A stretch of 64,000 bases of DNA from Streptomyces pseudovenezuelae (GCF_029892565.1 NZ_JARXVH010000011.1:186001-250000), one strand, 5' to 3'. Counted from the stretch's first letter, positions 1 to 17,195 are shown. Numbers and translations: made by a program. The notes: generated by a model from the letters alone, not told the origin.

Positions 1-36
1 ATCAGCGTTCAAGCCGAATGAAGGCGACAAGGAAGC

Positions 37-55
37 TTAGGTGAGGCTAACCTAA
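37..55. promoter_or_regulatory. Iron box (DmdR/IdeR operator) before the AMP-ligase/isochorismatase fusion
   Basis: The 19-mer TTAGGTGAGGCTAACCTAA differs at about one position from the actinobacterial iron-box consensus. It lies about 110 bp upstream of the GTG start at 167. An identical 19-mer occurs at 25633-25651 before the NRPS operon, so the two units should be co-repressed when iron is plentiful. Confidence 0.9.
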
Positions 56-166
56 TCTTCTACGCCCGACCGGGAGGCCGTGCCGTGGACGAGTCGTGCC
101 ACTCGCCACCCCCGCGCCGACGGCCCCCGTACGCACCGGGCCCGTGACCGCGAGGGGAAACGATCT

Positions 167-2029
167 GTGAGCAGCGACGCATCCCTGCACACCACGCTCG
201 ACGATGTGCTCCACGGGCGCGCGGAGCTGCATCCCGAGCGGGTGGCGCTCGTCGAGGTCACGGACGACAGACGGGCCTGGACCTACCGCCAGCTGGACGA
301 ACACGTCCGACGGCGCGCGGCCGAGCTGACCGCCCGCCGGATCTGGCCCGGCGACCGGGTGGTCGTCCAACTCCCGGGTTCCCTGGACCTGTTCGAGGAG
401 TTCTTCGCGCTGCGGCGGATCGGCGCCGTACCCGTCGTCGTGCCGCCCGGGGTGCGCGAGTCGGTGACGCGGGCCGTGAGCCGGTTCACGTCGGCCGCCC
501 AGGCGCCCGGGCCCGACGACCTCGCCCTCCTCCAGCTCACCGGCGACGGAGTGGGCGTCCCACGGCTGGTGCCGCTCGGTGACCGGGAGCTGACGCGCTC
601 GGTCGAGGACAGGGCGATGGTCCTGGGCGTCGGCGAGGACACGGTCCATCTCGCCGCGCTTCCCGAACTGCCCGTCGGCGTACCGGGGTTGCCCGACTGG
701 CTGGCGGTGCTGTGGGCGGGCGGCCGGGTGGTCCTGGCCCCCGGATCCCATCCGGACGCGGCCTTCCCCGTGGTAGCGGCCGAAGGGGTCACCCACACCG
801 CGCTGCCCGCGCACCTCGTCGCAGCATGGACCGAGGCCGCCGGGGTCACCGCGTACGACCTGAGCGGTCTGGAGACCCTGGTGGTCAGTGGCGGAGCCCT
901 CGACGAGCGGCCGGCCCGACGCGTGCGGCCCGCGCTCGGCTGCTCGTTGCGGCAGGTCTTCGGGACGGCGGAGGGCCTGGTCTCCTGGACCCGGCCGGAC
1001 GACGGACCGGAGGCGTGTCTGACCGGCCGGGGGCGTCCGGTGTCGGCGGCGGACGAGGTGCGGGTCGTCGACGACGCGGGCCGTGAGGTCCCCGACGGCA
1101 CGAGCGGTCATCTGCTCGGCCGCGGCCCCTCCACGATCCGCGGCTACTGGCGCTCGCCCGAGCACGACGCCGGATTCTTCACCGCCGACGGCTTCCACCG
1201 CACCGGGGCGATCGCGCGGGTGACCGACACGGGTCACCTGATCGTCGAGCGGGGGCCGGAGGTGTCCGTCGGTGGTCCGGGCGTGGTCGGGCGCGCCGCC
1301 CGCCTGGTCCCGGCGCCGCGCGGCCGACGGCCCCGTCCGCACACTTCCGAAGGGCACACCGAGATGACTCCTCCGATGTTCCCCTACGTCATGCCGACCC
1401 CCGCGATGCTGCCCGCCGACCAGACGGGCTGGACCCTCGATCCGGCCAGGGCGGCGCTGCTGGTCCTCAACCTGCAGAACCGGTTCGTGCGGGCGCTGGA
1501 GCGGGAGGCCGCCCCGGTCACCGAACTCCTCGCTAACGCACGCCGGTTGGTCGACGGCGCACGGGCCGCCGGAGTGCCCGTGATCCACTCGGTGCCGGCC
1601 GGCGACCGGCGTGCCTCCGGCCGGGGTCCCGTCCCGTACGCGAAGCTCGCCGGCCTGTCGGCGGGCGCGGCGGGCGAGGCGTTCGTCCCGCAGGTCGAGC
1701 CGCTGGCCGGGGACACCGTCCTGACCGCCCGGAAGTACAGCGCGTTCGCCCGGACCCGACTGGACGGCCGGCTGCGGGAGTTGGAGCGCGACCAGGTGGT
1801 GATCCTCGGGCTGTACGCCCGGGCCGGTGTCCTGATGACCGCCGGTGACGCCTGGGCGCAGGATCTGGAGGCGTTCGTCGTGGCCGACGCGGTCGCCGAC
1901 ATGACGCCCGGGAGCCATGAGTTCGCCCTTGAGTGGGTGGCGGACACGTGCGGGGCGGTGACGGCGACGGACCGGGTGGTGGCGGCGTTCGGCACCGAGC
2001 ACTCCGTGACGGAGGCGGAGGCGGTCTGA
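167..2029 (+). CDS. Degenerate aryl-AMP ligase / isochorismatase-like fusion protein
   Basis: Residues about 10-395 align with DhbE/EntE-type aryl-AMP ligases and residues 400-620 with EntB/DhbB isochorismatase. Both halves look catalytically dead. The ligase P-loop is degenerate (LTGDGVGVPR instead of SGGTTGKPK), the A7 Asp is replaced (FHRTGAIAR), and the C-terminal subdomain with the A10 lysine is missing. In the isochorismatase half the HDMQ Asp is Asn435 (LNLQN) and the Lys of VLxKWRYSAF is Ala521. GTG at 167 is chosen because AGGGGA lies about 9 bp upstream. ATG 1364 has its own ribosome site and could give a separate second product. An intact ligase lies at 29297, so this may be a relic of a 2,3-dihydroxybenzoate pathway or a non-catalytic partner. 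Domain identity is firm; function is unknown. Confidence 0.8.
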   Translation: MSSDASLHTTLDDVLHGRAELHPERVALVEVTDDRRAWTYRQLDEHVRRRAAELTARRIWPGDRVVVQLPGSLDLFEEFFALRRIGAVPVVVPPGVRESVTRAVSRFTSAAQAPGPDDLALLQLTGDGVGVPRLVPLGDRELTRSVEDRAMVLGVGEDTVHLAALPELPVGVPGLPDWLAVLWAGGRVVLAPGSHPDAAFPVVAAEGVTHTALPAHLVAAWTEAAGVTAYDLSGLETLVVSGGALDERPARRVRPALGCSLRQVFGTAEGLVSWTRPDDGPEACLTGRGRPVSAADEVRVVDDAGREVPDGTSGHLLGRGPSTIRGYWRSPEHDAGFFTADGFHRTGAIARVTDTGHLIVERGPEVSVGGPGVVGRAARLVPAPRGRRPRPHTSEGHTEMTPPMFPYVMPTPAMLPADQTGWTLDPARAALLVLNLQNRFVRALEREAAPVTELLANARRLVDGARAAGVPVIHSVPAGDRRASGRGPVPYAKLAGLSAGAAGEAFVPQVEPLAGDTVLTARKYSAFARTRLDGRLRELERDQVVILGLYARAGVLMTAGDAWAQDLEAFVVADAVADMTPGSHEFALEWVADTCGAVTATDRVVAAFGTEHSVTEAEAV

Positions 2030-2091
2030 CCGGCCGCCTCCGCTCCACCCGCCGCTGCCCGGGGGTCGCTACCCGGGTCCGCCTGGTCGGC

Positions 2092-3417
2092 TCAGACGGA
2101 CGCCACCCGCCGGGACACCAGCGAGCGGTGGATCTCCCCCGCACGGATCGCGGTCGTCGACAGCAGTGTCGAGGTCAGGCCGTGCGTGTGCTCGGTGCCG
2201 CCCTGCAGGTAGATCCCCGCGGTGACGCCCTGCGCCGTCTCCACCCGGTGGTCGCGGCTCACCCGCAGCGCGTCCTCGTCATCCCGCAGACAGACCTTGG
2301 CGGCCTCGCCTAGCAGGGAGGTCAGGTCGCGCGGGCGGTAGCCGGTGGCGTGCACCAACACGTCGGCGGAGAGCACCTGTTGTTCGCCGGTGGGCAGGAA
2401 CTCGACGGCGATGTCGAGCGATCCGTCGTCCCGGGGCACCACGTCACGGATGCGCGAGACGTTGAGGAAGCGCAGCCGTTCGTGGCCGGTGACCTTCTCC
2501 TGGTACGCGGTCGCGTACAGGGCCTCGATCAACTCCATGTCGACCACGGAGTAGTTGGTCGAGCGGTGGTAGTCGAAGAGCGACTGCTTCACCTCGGAGG
2601 GCGCGACGAAGTACACGTCCACGGCCTCGGGGTCGAAGATGCGGTTGGCGAACGGGCTGTCGTCGGCCGGCGTGTAGCCGTACTTGGCGAAGACCGCGCA
2701 CACCTCGGCGTCCGGGAAGGAGCGGTGCAGGTAGTCGACCGTCTCGGCCGCGCTCTGCCCCGCGCCCAGCACGACGGCACGGTTCACCGGCGTGCCCTCG
2801 GCGGCGAGTTCGGTCACCCGGGGCAGCAACTGGCTGTTGTGCCAGATGCGCTCGGACAGCTCGACGCCGGGCGGCACATGGGGTTCCAGGCCGACCGCCA
2901 CGCTGATGTCCCGGGCCCGGTAGCTCACCGTCTCGCCGGGGCGCTCCGGATCCCGGCACACCACGTCGAAGTGGGTCACGGTGCCCGACTCGTCGCGGAC
3001 CGGGTCGACGGCGGCGACGACATGCTCGTACGCCACCAGGTGCCGTACCCGCTCCGCGGCCCACGCGAAGTACTCGTGGAACTCGACCCGCAGCGGGAAC
3101 AGGGTCTTCTGGTTCAGGAAGTCGATCAGCCGGCCGCGCTCCCGCAGGAAGCACAGGAAGCTGAAGTCGCTGGTCGGATTACGCAGTGTGACAAGGTCCT
3201 TGAGAAACGACACCTGCATGGTCGCGTCGTCGATCAACATCCCCCGGTGCCAGCCGAAGCCCGGCTGGCGTTCCAGGAAAAGGGCGTTGAGCCGTTCCTC
3301 CGGTGGCAGCCCCGCGTTGTGTTCCTCGATCGCTATGGCGAGAGCGAGATTTGACGGTCCAAAACCGATTCCGAGGACGTCGTAGGTGGTGTCAGATCCC
3401 TTGAGCGGTGACTTCAC
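2092..3417 (-). CDS. L-ornithine N5-monooxygenase (siderophore hydroxylase)
   Basis: FAD- and NADPH-dependent enzyme that hydroxylates the side-chain amine of ornithine, the first step towards the hydroxamate ligand (CchB/PvdA/SidA family). The 441-residue protein has the FAD motif GIGFGPSN at residues 16-23, a second Rossmann motif VLGAGQSAAE near the middle, and the C-terminal ATGYRP motif. GTG 3417 is chosen over ATG 3447 because GGGAGG (3428-3433) precedes it by 10 bp, whereas 3447 lies almost against the iron box. It diverges from the formyltransferase gene across that shared box and converges on the ligase fusion gene. N5-hydroxyornithine is the expected product for the NRPS. Confidence 0.93.
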   Translation of the reverse strand: MKSPLKGSDTTYDVLGIGFGPSNLALAIAIEEHNAGLPPEERLNALFLERQPGFGWHRGMLIDDATMQVSFLKDLVTLRNPTSDFSFLCFLRERGRLIDFLNQKTLFPLRVEFHEYFAWAAERVRHLVAYEHVVAAVDPVRDESGTVTHFDVVCRDPERPGETVSYRARDISVAVGLEPHVPPGVELSERIWHNSQLLPRVTELAAEGTPVNRAVVLGAGQSAAETVDYLHRSFPDAEVCAVFAKYGYTPADDSPFANRIFDPEAVDVYFVAPSEVKQSLFDYHRSTNYSVVDMELIEALYATAYQEKVTGHERLRFLNVSRIRDVVPRDDGSLDIAVEFLPTGEQQVLSADVLVHATGYRPRDLTSLLGEAAKVCLRDDEDALRVSRDHRVETAQGVTAGIYLQGGTEHTHGLTSTLLSTTAIRAGEIHRSLVSRRVASV

Positions 3418-3453
3418 CGTGGCATCGCCTCCCTCAGGCAGCCACATGTTAGA

Positions 3454-3472
3454 TAAGGTTAGCCTAACCTTG
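3454..3472. promoter_or_regulatory. Iron box between hydroxylase and formyltransferase
   Basis: TAAGGTTAGCCTAACCTTG has a perfect AAGGTTAG-C-CTAACCTT core. It sits in the 83-bp divergent gap between the monooxygenase start (3417) and the formyltransferase start (3501), so one operator can serve both promoters. Confidence 0.88.
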
Positions 3473-3500
3473 CAATGGAGCCGTTGGACGGGAGAACCGC

Positions 3501-4454
3501 ATGCGCGTCGCCATGTTCGGCTACCAGACCTGGGGCCACCGCACCCTCCAGGCCTTGCTGGACTCCGATCACGAGGTCGTTCTCGTGGTCACCCACCCCA
3601 AGAGCGACCACGCCTACGAGAAGATCTGGGACGACAGCGTCGCCGAACTCGCCGAGAAGAACGACGTCCCTGTCCTGCTGCGCAACCGCCCGGACGACTC
3701 CGAACTCCTCGCGGCCCTGCGCGAGTCGGCGCCGGACATCATCGTGGCCAACAACTGGCGCACCTGGCTGCCCCCGGAGCTGTTCGACCTGCCACCGCAC
3801 GGCACGCTCAACATCCACGACTCGCTGCTGCCGTCGTACGCCGGCTTCTCGCCGATCATCTGGGCCCTCATCAACGGCGAGGCCCGGGTGGGCGTCACCG
3901 CGCACCGGATGAACGGTGAACTCGACGCCGGGGACATCCTGATGCAGCGCTCGGTGGCGGTCGGCCCGACCGACACCGCGACCGACCTGTTCCACCGCAC
4001 CGTCGACCTGATCAGCCCGATCGTGCGCGAGTCGCTCGACCTGATCGCGGCCGGCCAGGACACGGGCCAGTGGCAGCCGCAGGACCGCAGCCGGGCGACC
4101 TTCTTCCACAAGCGGTCGGCCGAGGACAGCCGCATCGACTGGAGTTGGCCGGCGGAACGCCTGGAGCGGCTCATACGCGCCCAGTCCGACCCGTACCCGA
4201 ACGCGTACACGTTCCATCGCGGCCAGCGCGTCCGGATCGTGTCGGCGGGCGTGTCCGAGGCGTTCTACGGCGGCACGCCGGGCCGGATCTTCATCCGCGA
4301 GGGCGACGGCGTGGTCATCGTGGCGGGCGCGGACGCGCACAACGGCCAGTGCCGCGGGCTGCTCGTCCGGCGTGTACGCACCGAGGACGGCACGGAGTTG
4401 GCTGCCACGGACTACTTCCGCACGATGGGCGGGTACCTCACGGCACGCCCCTGA
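3501..4454 (+). CDS. N5-hydroxyornithine formyltransferase (methionyl-tRNA formyltransferase family)
   Basis: Transfers a formyl group from N10-formyl-tetrahydrofolate to N5-hydroxyornithine, giving N5-formyl-N5-hydroxyornithine (CchA-type step in coelichelin). The 317-residue protein has the formyltransferase fold with the catalytic set Asn104, His106 (motif NIHDSLLPSYAGFSP) and Asp142. The residue after His106 is Asp, not Ser as in tRNA formyltransferases. The gene diverges from the ornithine hydroxylase over a shared iron box. Its product matches the pocket DINYWGGIGK predicted for the second A domain of the protein encoded at 9303-17195. Small-molecule rather than tRNA substrate is inferred from context. 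Confidence 0.92.
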   Translation: MRVAMFGYQTWGHRTLQALLDSDHEVVLVVTHPKSDHAYEKIWDDSVAELAEKNDVPVLLRNRPDDSELLAALRESAPDIIVANNWRTWLPPELFDLPPHGTLNIHDSLLPSYAGFSPIIWALINGEARVGVTAHRMNGELDAGDILMQRSVAVGPTDTATDLFHRTVDLISPIVRESLDLIAAGQDTGQWQPQDRSRATFFHKRSAEDSRIDWSWPAERLERLIRAQSDPYPNAYTFHRGQRVRIVSAGVSEAFYGGTPGRIFIREGDGVVIVAGADAHNGQCRGLLVRRVRTEDGTELAATDYFRTMGGYLTARP

Positions 4455-4471
4455 CCCGACGCCCGCGAGCG

Positions 4472-4495
4472 GGGCGCCGTCGTACGACGGCGCCC
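4472..4495. terminator. Perfect 24-bp palindrome after the formyltransferase
   Basis: A perfect inverted repeat (12-bp arms, no spacer, GGGCGCCGTCGT and its complement) begins 17 bp past the stop codon. It is consistent with a GC-rich hairpin terminator of the Streptomyces type, without a T tract. A dyad operator is less likely. Confidence 0.6.
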
Positions 4496-4575
4496 TCCCC
4501 CGCATGCCCCAACACCCCTGCGCCCGAAGGCATATGACATCGAGTCAGGCAAGTCAAACGGCCTGAATCCATTGC

Positions 4576-4594
4576 TAAGGCAAGCCTAACCTTG
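4576..4594. promoter_or_regulatory. Iron box before siderophore-binding lipoprotein gene
   Basis: TAAGGCAAGCCTAACCTTG is the weakest match among the cluster's iron boxes (about 14 of 19), but it lies about 56 bp upstream of the lipoprotein start, where an iron-repressed promoter is expected. Confidence 0.78.
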
Positions 4595-4649
4595 CTTTAC
4601 TGGCGGCCTTATGACTCTGCCCACGCCCGGCGAAAAGGGAAGCACCGCC

Positions 4650-5669
4650 ATGTCTAGATCGCTCCGGACCACCCTTCTCAGCATCACCCTGATCGCCGGT
4701 CTGGCAGCCTGCGGCTCGGTCAAGGACGACGACAGCGGCTCCTCGACGGACGCGGCGAAGGCCGAAGGCTCCTCCTCAGCCGCCTTCCCGGTGACCATCA
4801 AGCACAAGTTCGGGAACACGAAGATCTCCTCGGCGCCGAAGCGGGTCCTGGTGATCGGCAACGGCGGCACCGACGACATCGACGCGCTCTACGCCCTGGG
4901 CGTCACCCCGATCGCCGTCTCCAAGGACACCTTCGCCTCCGACGGCGTCTACCCGTGGCTGAAGGGCAAGCTCGACACCAAGAAGACCAAACTCCTCGAC
5001 ACCGTCAACGGCGTCGACTTCGAGGAGGTCGCGGCCCTCCAGCCCGACCTGATCCTCGCCACCTCCGACTTCACCCTCGACAAGGACTACAAGAAGCTCT
5101 CCGCGGTGGCCCCGACCATCGGCTACGAGACGGCCTGGGGCCAGCAGACCTGGCAGCAGCACGTCGAGGTGGTCGGCAAGGCCGTCGGCAAGGAGACGCA
5201 GGCCGAGCAGGTCGTCAAGGACACCGAGGCGGCCGTCGCCAAGGTGAAGGCGGCCCACCCCGGCCTCGACGGCAAGACCTACAGCCTGTCGATCGGCAAC
5301 ACCCCGGCGAAGATCTACACCATCGCCTCCGAGGAGGACTTCGCCGCCAAGCTGATGAGCGAACTCGGGCTGGGTCTGACCCCGTCGATCAAGAACATCA
5401 AGACGGTCAGCGGCAGCCCCACGGGCGAGCTGTCCTTCGAGCAACTCGACAAGCTGGACGCCGACCTCGTGGTCATCGCGTTCACGACGAAGGACCTGCA
5501 GAAGGCGTTCGAGTCCAGCACGCTGGTGAAGAACATGTCGGCGCTGAAGAAGGACAACTACTTCGTCACCGACGTCGAGACCATCAGCCAGCTGCGCAGC
5601 CCGTCCGCGCTGGGCATCCCGTGGGCGCTGAACAACCTGGAGCCGGGCTTCGCCAAGCTCGACAAGTAG
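4650..5669 (+). CDS. Iron-siderophore-binding lipoprotein (FecB/FepB family)
   Basis: Extracytoplasmic receptor of a siderophore ABC importer, anchored by lipidation. The 339-residue product starts with a basic n-region and hydrophobic core ending in the lipobox LAAC (Cys21), followed by an acidic, Ser-rich linker and a periplasmic-binding-protein fold of the class III type (KRVLVIGNGGTDDIDALYALG, later FEEVAALQPDLILA). ATG 4650 follows AGGGA by about 10 bp; an upstream in-frame ATG at 4611 would disrupt the signal peptide. It is a single gene behind its own iron box. The matching permeases are probably the two FecCD genes at 30921-33063; no ATPase gene is nearby. Confidence 0.92.
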   Translation: MSRSLRTTLLSITLIAGLAACGSVKDDDSGSSTDAAKAEGSSSAAFPVTIKHKFGNTKISSAPKRVLVIGNGGTDDIDALYALGVTPIAVSKDTFASDGVYPWLKGKLDTKKTKLLDTVNGVDFEEVAALQPDLILATSDFTLDKDYKKLSAVAPTIGYETAWGQQTWQQHVEVVGKAVGKETQAEQVVKDTEAAVAKVKAAHPGLDGKTYSLSIGNTPAKIYTIASEEDFAAKLMSELGLGLTPSIKNIKTVSGSPTGELSFEQLDKLDADLVVIAFTTKDLQKAFESSTLVKNMSALKKDNYFVTDVETISQLRSPSALGIPWALNNLEPGFAKLDK

Positions 5670-5707
5670 GCCTGCGCAGCGGGCCGGTTGAGCCCGCGAC
5701 ACGGACA

Positions 5708-5748
5708 GAGGAAGCGGCGGGGCGCATCACGCGCCCCGCCGCTTCCTC
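5708..5748. terminator. Bidirectional terminator hairpin
   Basis: Perfect 18-bp inverted repeat (5708-5725 and 5731-5748) with a 5-nt loop between the convergent lipoprotein gene and the end of the NRPS operon. Very strong stem with no T-tract, typical of high-GC actinomycete terminators. Confidence 0.88.
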
Positions 5749-5781
5749 GTGTGTCACGCGCCGTCCGTCAGGCGCCGTCCG

Positions 5782-8700
5782 TCACGCGTCCCGCAGCGCC
5801 GAGTCGACCTCCGCCGCCGACATCCCCTCGATCTCCAGGTGGATGGAGGCGACCTGTTCGAGCCGTCCGGGCGTCTCCTCCTCGGCGGACAGCCGCTTGG
5901 CCATCCCGCCCGCCGTGAGGGTCGCGAACAGGGCGCGGACGGACACCTCCGAGGTGTCCAGTGCCTCCCGCAGCCGGCTCACGATCACGGTGGCGAGCAC
6001 CGAGTCGCCGCCGAGCGCGAAGAACCCGTCGTCGAGGCCGACCCGCCCGGTGCCGAGAACATCGCCCCAGATCCGGGCGACCACGTTCTCCAGCGCGGTG
6101 CCGGGAGCCCGAGGCTCCAACTCCTCCGCAGACTCCCAGAGTTGCGCCACCGCCCGCCGGTCCAGCTTGCCGTTGGAGGTGAGGGGCAGCTCTCGTACGA
6201 CGACGATCCGGGCGGGGACCATGTGCGGGGGCAGCACCGTCCGCGCCCACTCCCGCAGGTCGTCCTCGGCCACGTCCTCGGCGGCCACCGTGGCGGCGAG
6301 CTGGACGCCCTGCGCCCGCGCCACCCCGGCCACCGCACGCCGAACCGCGGGGTGACCGGCGAGCGCAGCCTCCACCTCGCCGAGTTCGACACGGAACCCG
6401 CGCAGCTTCACCTGATGGTCGCGGCGTCCCAGGAACTCCAGGGTGCCGTCCGGCCAGTACCGGGCGAGGTCACCGGTCCGGTACCAGCGAATGCCGTCGA
6501 CCTCGGCGAACTTCTCGGCGGTGCGCTCCGGATCGCGCCGATAACCGAGCGCCACCCCCGCTCCGCCGATCCACAACTCCCCCGGCACCCAGTCCGGGCA
6601 GTCCCGCCCCTGGGCGTCGACGACCCGGCACCGCACATTGCGCAACGGCGTCCCGTAGGGCACCGCCCGCCAGTGCGCGGGGATCTGAGCACCCGTCACC
6701 TCGCACACGGTGGAGTGGATCGCGGTCTCCGTGGTCCCGCCCAGGCCGATGAACCGGCAACCCGGCGCCCGCTCGGCGAGCCGCCCGGGCAGATCGGTCC
6801 CCACCCAGTCGCCGCCGAGCAACACCGTGCGCAGTCCGGCGAGTTCACCGGGTCCGGTGGCCAGCAGGAGCATGTCGAGCAGCGGGGGCGCGCAGTTGAG
6901 GAGCGTGACCTGGTGGGTGCGTACGAGTTCCGCCCACTGCTGTGCTTCGAGCCGGTCGGCCTCCTCGACCAGCACCACGGCCCCGCCCGCGCTCAGCAGC
7001 CCGAACAGGTCGTAGACGGAGAGGTCGAAGTCGAGGGCCGAGACGGCCAGGCAGCGGTCCGAAGGGCCCACCGAGAAACGGTCGTTGAGGTCGTCAATGG
7101 TGTTCATCGCCGCCCTGTGCGGCACCTCGACGCCCTTGGGCTCGCCGGTCGAGCCCGAGGTGAACAGGACGTAGGCCGCCTGCTCCTCGTCCACCGGCAC
7201 CGGTTCGGGCAGCGGCTCGGTCGACAGGGCATCGGCGACCGCGAGGATGACGAGGCCCTCCAACGGGCGTCCGTCGGTCAGGGCGAGTCGGAAGCCGGCC
7301 GTCGCACGGATGCGGTCGCGGCGGACGGCGGGCTGCTCGACCCCGATCGGTACGTAGGCGGCACCGGCCGCCAGCACGCCCAGGGCGGCGACGATCTGCT
7401 CGGGCCCCTTGGGCAGGCTGACCGCGACCGTGTCCCCGGGACTGGTGCCGCGCTCGACCAGAGCGGCGGCGGTGCGCAACGCCCGGTCGGCCAACTCACC
7501 GTACGTCAGGGCGTTTTCGCTGCCCCACAGGAGGGCGGGCGCGTCGGTCTGCTCGGCCGCGCGCTCGAAGAACCCCTGGTGCAGGAGCCGGTGGCTGGGC
7601 GGTCCGTCGGTCGCGTTCGCGAGGGCACGCACGGCCGACTGCCCGGCGGGCAACAAGGCCGGGACCGGCTCCTCCCAGACGGTGTCGTCGGTGCCGAGCC
7701 GCGTGACAAGACCGTGGAAGGCGGCGAACATCGCGTCGATCAGCCCGGCGGGGAACGCGTCCTCCCGGACGTCCCAGTTGACGAGCAGCCCGCCGTCGAC
7801 CTCGGTCACCTGGGCGTCCAACAGGACCTGCGGCCCCTGAGAGATGATCCAGGCCGGCTTCCCGAAGGAGTGCGTGACGCCGGAGTCGAACAGCTCCCCC
7901 AGATTGAGCGCACTGGTGAACACGACCGGGGCCAGGACCTGTTCGCCGTTGTGCCGGGACAGGTCCCGCAGTACCTCGACGCCGGAGTAGTCGGCGTGTG
8001 CGGCATCGGTGTGCATACGGTCCTGGAGGCGCCGCGCGTGGTCGGTGAACGAGGTCGGCTCGGCGAGGTCGACGTCCAGCAGTACGGAGCTGGTGAAGTC
8101 GCCGACCAGCAGGTCGACGTCGGGGTGGGAGCCGCGGCGGTCGAACATCGGCACGTTCAGCAGGAAGCGCGGCTGACCGCTCCAGGCGGCCAGCACCTCG
8201 GCGAAGGCGGTCGCCACGGCCATGGCGGGGGTCAGCCCGTGCCGGTGGGCCCGCGTGGTCAGCCGCTGCTTCTCCTCGGGCGGCAGCCAGTGGTGGCGGC
8301 GGGTCACCCGAGTGGGATCGGTGCGCTCCGCCTCGGGCACGAGCGGGAGTTCGGGTGCGGTCGGCAGCTCGGGCACGCGCCTCAGCCACCATTCCTGCGA
8401 CTGCTCACGGCTCAGCCGCCGCACCTCCCCGCGCTCGGCGAGGTACTCCGGATAGCTGGTACGGATCACGGGCAGCGGCGCGTCTGGCTTCGCGTACAGC
8501 GCGGCGAGGTCGGAGAGCAGGACGCGGTAGCTCAGCGCGTCCGCGGCGAGCATGTCGACGTCGACATGCAGCCTCGTCCGGCCGCCGGGCAGCAGGGAGA
8601 GCCGGACGAGGAACACCTCACCGGCGGCGACATCCAGCCGAGCGTGGGACGAGGAGTGCCGGGTCGCTTCCAGCGCGACGGCAGCGGCCTCCTCGTCCAG

Positions 8701-9246
8701 GGCCCGCAGGTCGTCAACGACCGTGACCGGGCGGGTGACTTGCGGCAGGATCTCCTGCCGACCGTCGTCGGTGAAGCGTGCCCGCAGCATCGCGTGCCGC
8801 GCCACGAGGGCCACTACGGCGGTGTCGAGCCGTTCCGGGTCCACGTGCGCGCCGTCGAACTCGACGTAGAGGTGCGCGGCGACGGAGCCGAGGTTGGTGT
8901 CGTCGCCTCGGCCGATCCAGTAGGCGTGCTGCATGACCGCGAGCGGGAACGGCTCGTCGGGGACCGTGGCCGCGACCGGCGGCGGTGCGGTCGGCGGGGC
9001 GGCCGGCTCCGGCACGGCGGCCGCCAGCAGGGACCGCCAGGCGCGCAGGGTCGGTTCCTTCGCCAGGTCGGAGAAGCCGATCCGGACGCCCTGCTTGCGC
9101 CAGCCGCCGGCGATCTTCATCAGGGTGATCGAGTCCAGGCCGAAGCCGATGAGGGTGTCGTCCTCACCGGGCGGCGGCTCCTCCGAGCTCAGTGCGTCGG
9201 TGACCGAGCGGAGCAACTCGTCGGGGGTCGGGGGGTGCTGGGTCAC
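5782..9246 (-). CDS. NRPS: ArCP-Cy-A(Cys)-PCP, salicyl-thiazoline loading and initiation module
   Basis: Initiating NRPS of 1154 residues. An N-terminal aryl carrier protein (GFGLDSI, phosphopantetheine Ser39) receives salicylate from the AMP ligase. A heterocyclization domain carries DxxxxDxxS (DMLAADALS, near residue 235) in place of HHxxxDG. An A domain (FTSGSTGEPKG near 700) and a PCP (LGGDSV near 1085) follow. The pocket read by eye is D-L-Y-N-L-G-L-I, close to the Cys code DLYNLSLI, so a thiazoline is predicted; Ser and an oxazoline remain possible because position 301 is Gly. The architecture matches PchE, MbtB and the start of HMWP2. GTG 9246 has a GGAGG site. It is last in the operon although it should act first. 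Confidence 0.93.
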   Translation of the reverse strand: MTQHPPTPDELLRSVTDALSSEEPPPGEDDTLIGFGLDSITLMKIAGGWRKQGVRIGFSDLAKEPTLRAWRSLLAAAVPEPAAPPTAPPPVAATVPDEPFPLAVMQHAYWIGRGDDTNLGSVAAHLYVEFDGAHVDPERLDTAVVALVARHAMLRARFTDDGRQEILPQVTRPVTVVDDLRALDEEAAAVALEATRHSSSHARLDVAAGEVFLVRLSLLPGGRTRLHVDVDMLAADALSYRVLLSDLAALYAKPDAPLPVIRTSYPEYLAERGEVRRLSREQSQEWWLRRVPELPTAPELPLVPEAERTDPTRVTRRHHWLPPEEKQRLTTRAHRHGLTPAMAVATAFAEVLAAWSGQPRFLLNVPMFDRRGSHPDVDLLVGDFTSSVLLDVDLAEPTSFTDHARRLQDRMHTDAAHADYSGVEVLRDLSRHNGEQVLAPVVFTSALNLGELFDSGVTHSFGKPAWIISQGPQVLLDAQVTEVDGGLLVNWDVREDAFPAGLIDAMFAAFHGLVTRLGTDDTVWEEPVPALLPAGQSAVRALANATDGPPSHRLLHQGFFERAAEQTDAPALLWGSENALTYGELADRALRTAAALVERGTSPGDTVAVSLPKGPEQIVAALGVLAAGAAYVPIGVEQPAVRRDRIRATAGFRLALTDGRPLEGLVILAVADALSTEPLPEPVPVDEEQAAYVLFTSGSTGEPKGVEVPHRAAMNTIDDLNDRFSVGPSDRCLAVSALDFDLSVYDLFGLLSAGGAVVLVEEADRLEAQQWAELVRTHQVTLLNCAPPLLDMLLLATGPGELAGLRTVLLGGDWVGTDLPGRLAERAPGCRFIGLGGTTETAIHSTVCEVTGAQIPAHWRAVPYGTPLRNVRCRVVDAQGRDCPDWVPGELWIGGAGVALGYRRDPERTAEKFAEVDGIRWYRTGDLARYWPDGTLEFLGRRDHQVKLRGFRVELGEVEAALAGHPAVRRAVAGVARAQGVQLAATVAAEDVAEDDLREWARTVLPPHMVPARIVVVRELPLTSNGKLDRRAVAQLWESAEELEPRAPGTALENVVARIWGDVLGTGRVGLDDGFFALGGDSVLATVIVSRLREALDTSEVSVRALFATLTAGGMAKRLSAEEETPGRLEQVASIHLEIEGMSAAEVDSALRDA

Positions 9247-9302
9247 CGGTTCCTCCGCTGCGGGGGTTGTGCGGGTGTCTGGGGTGTCATCTCGGGGGTC
9301 CC

Positions 9303-17191
<7,889 letters not shown>

Positions 17192-17195
<4 letters not shown>

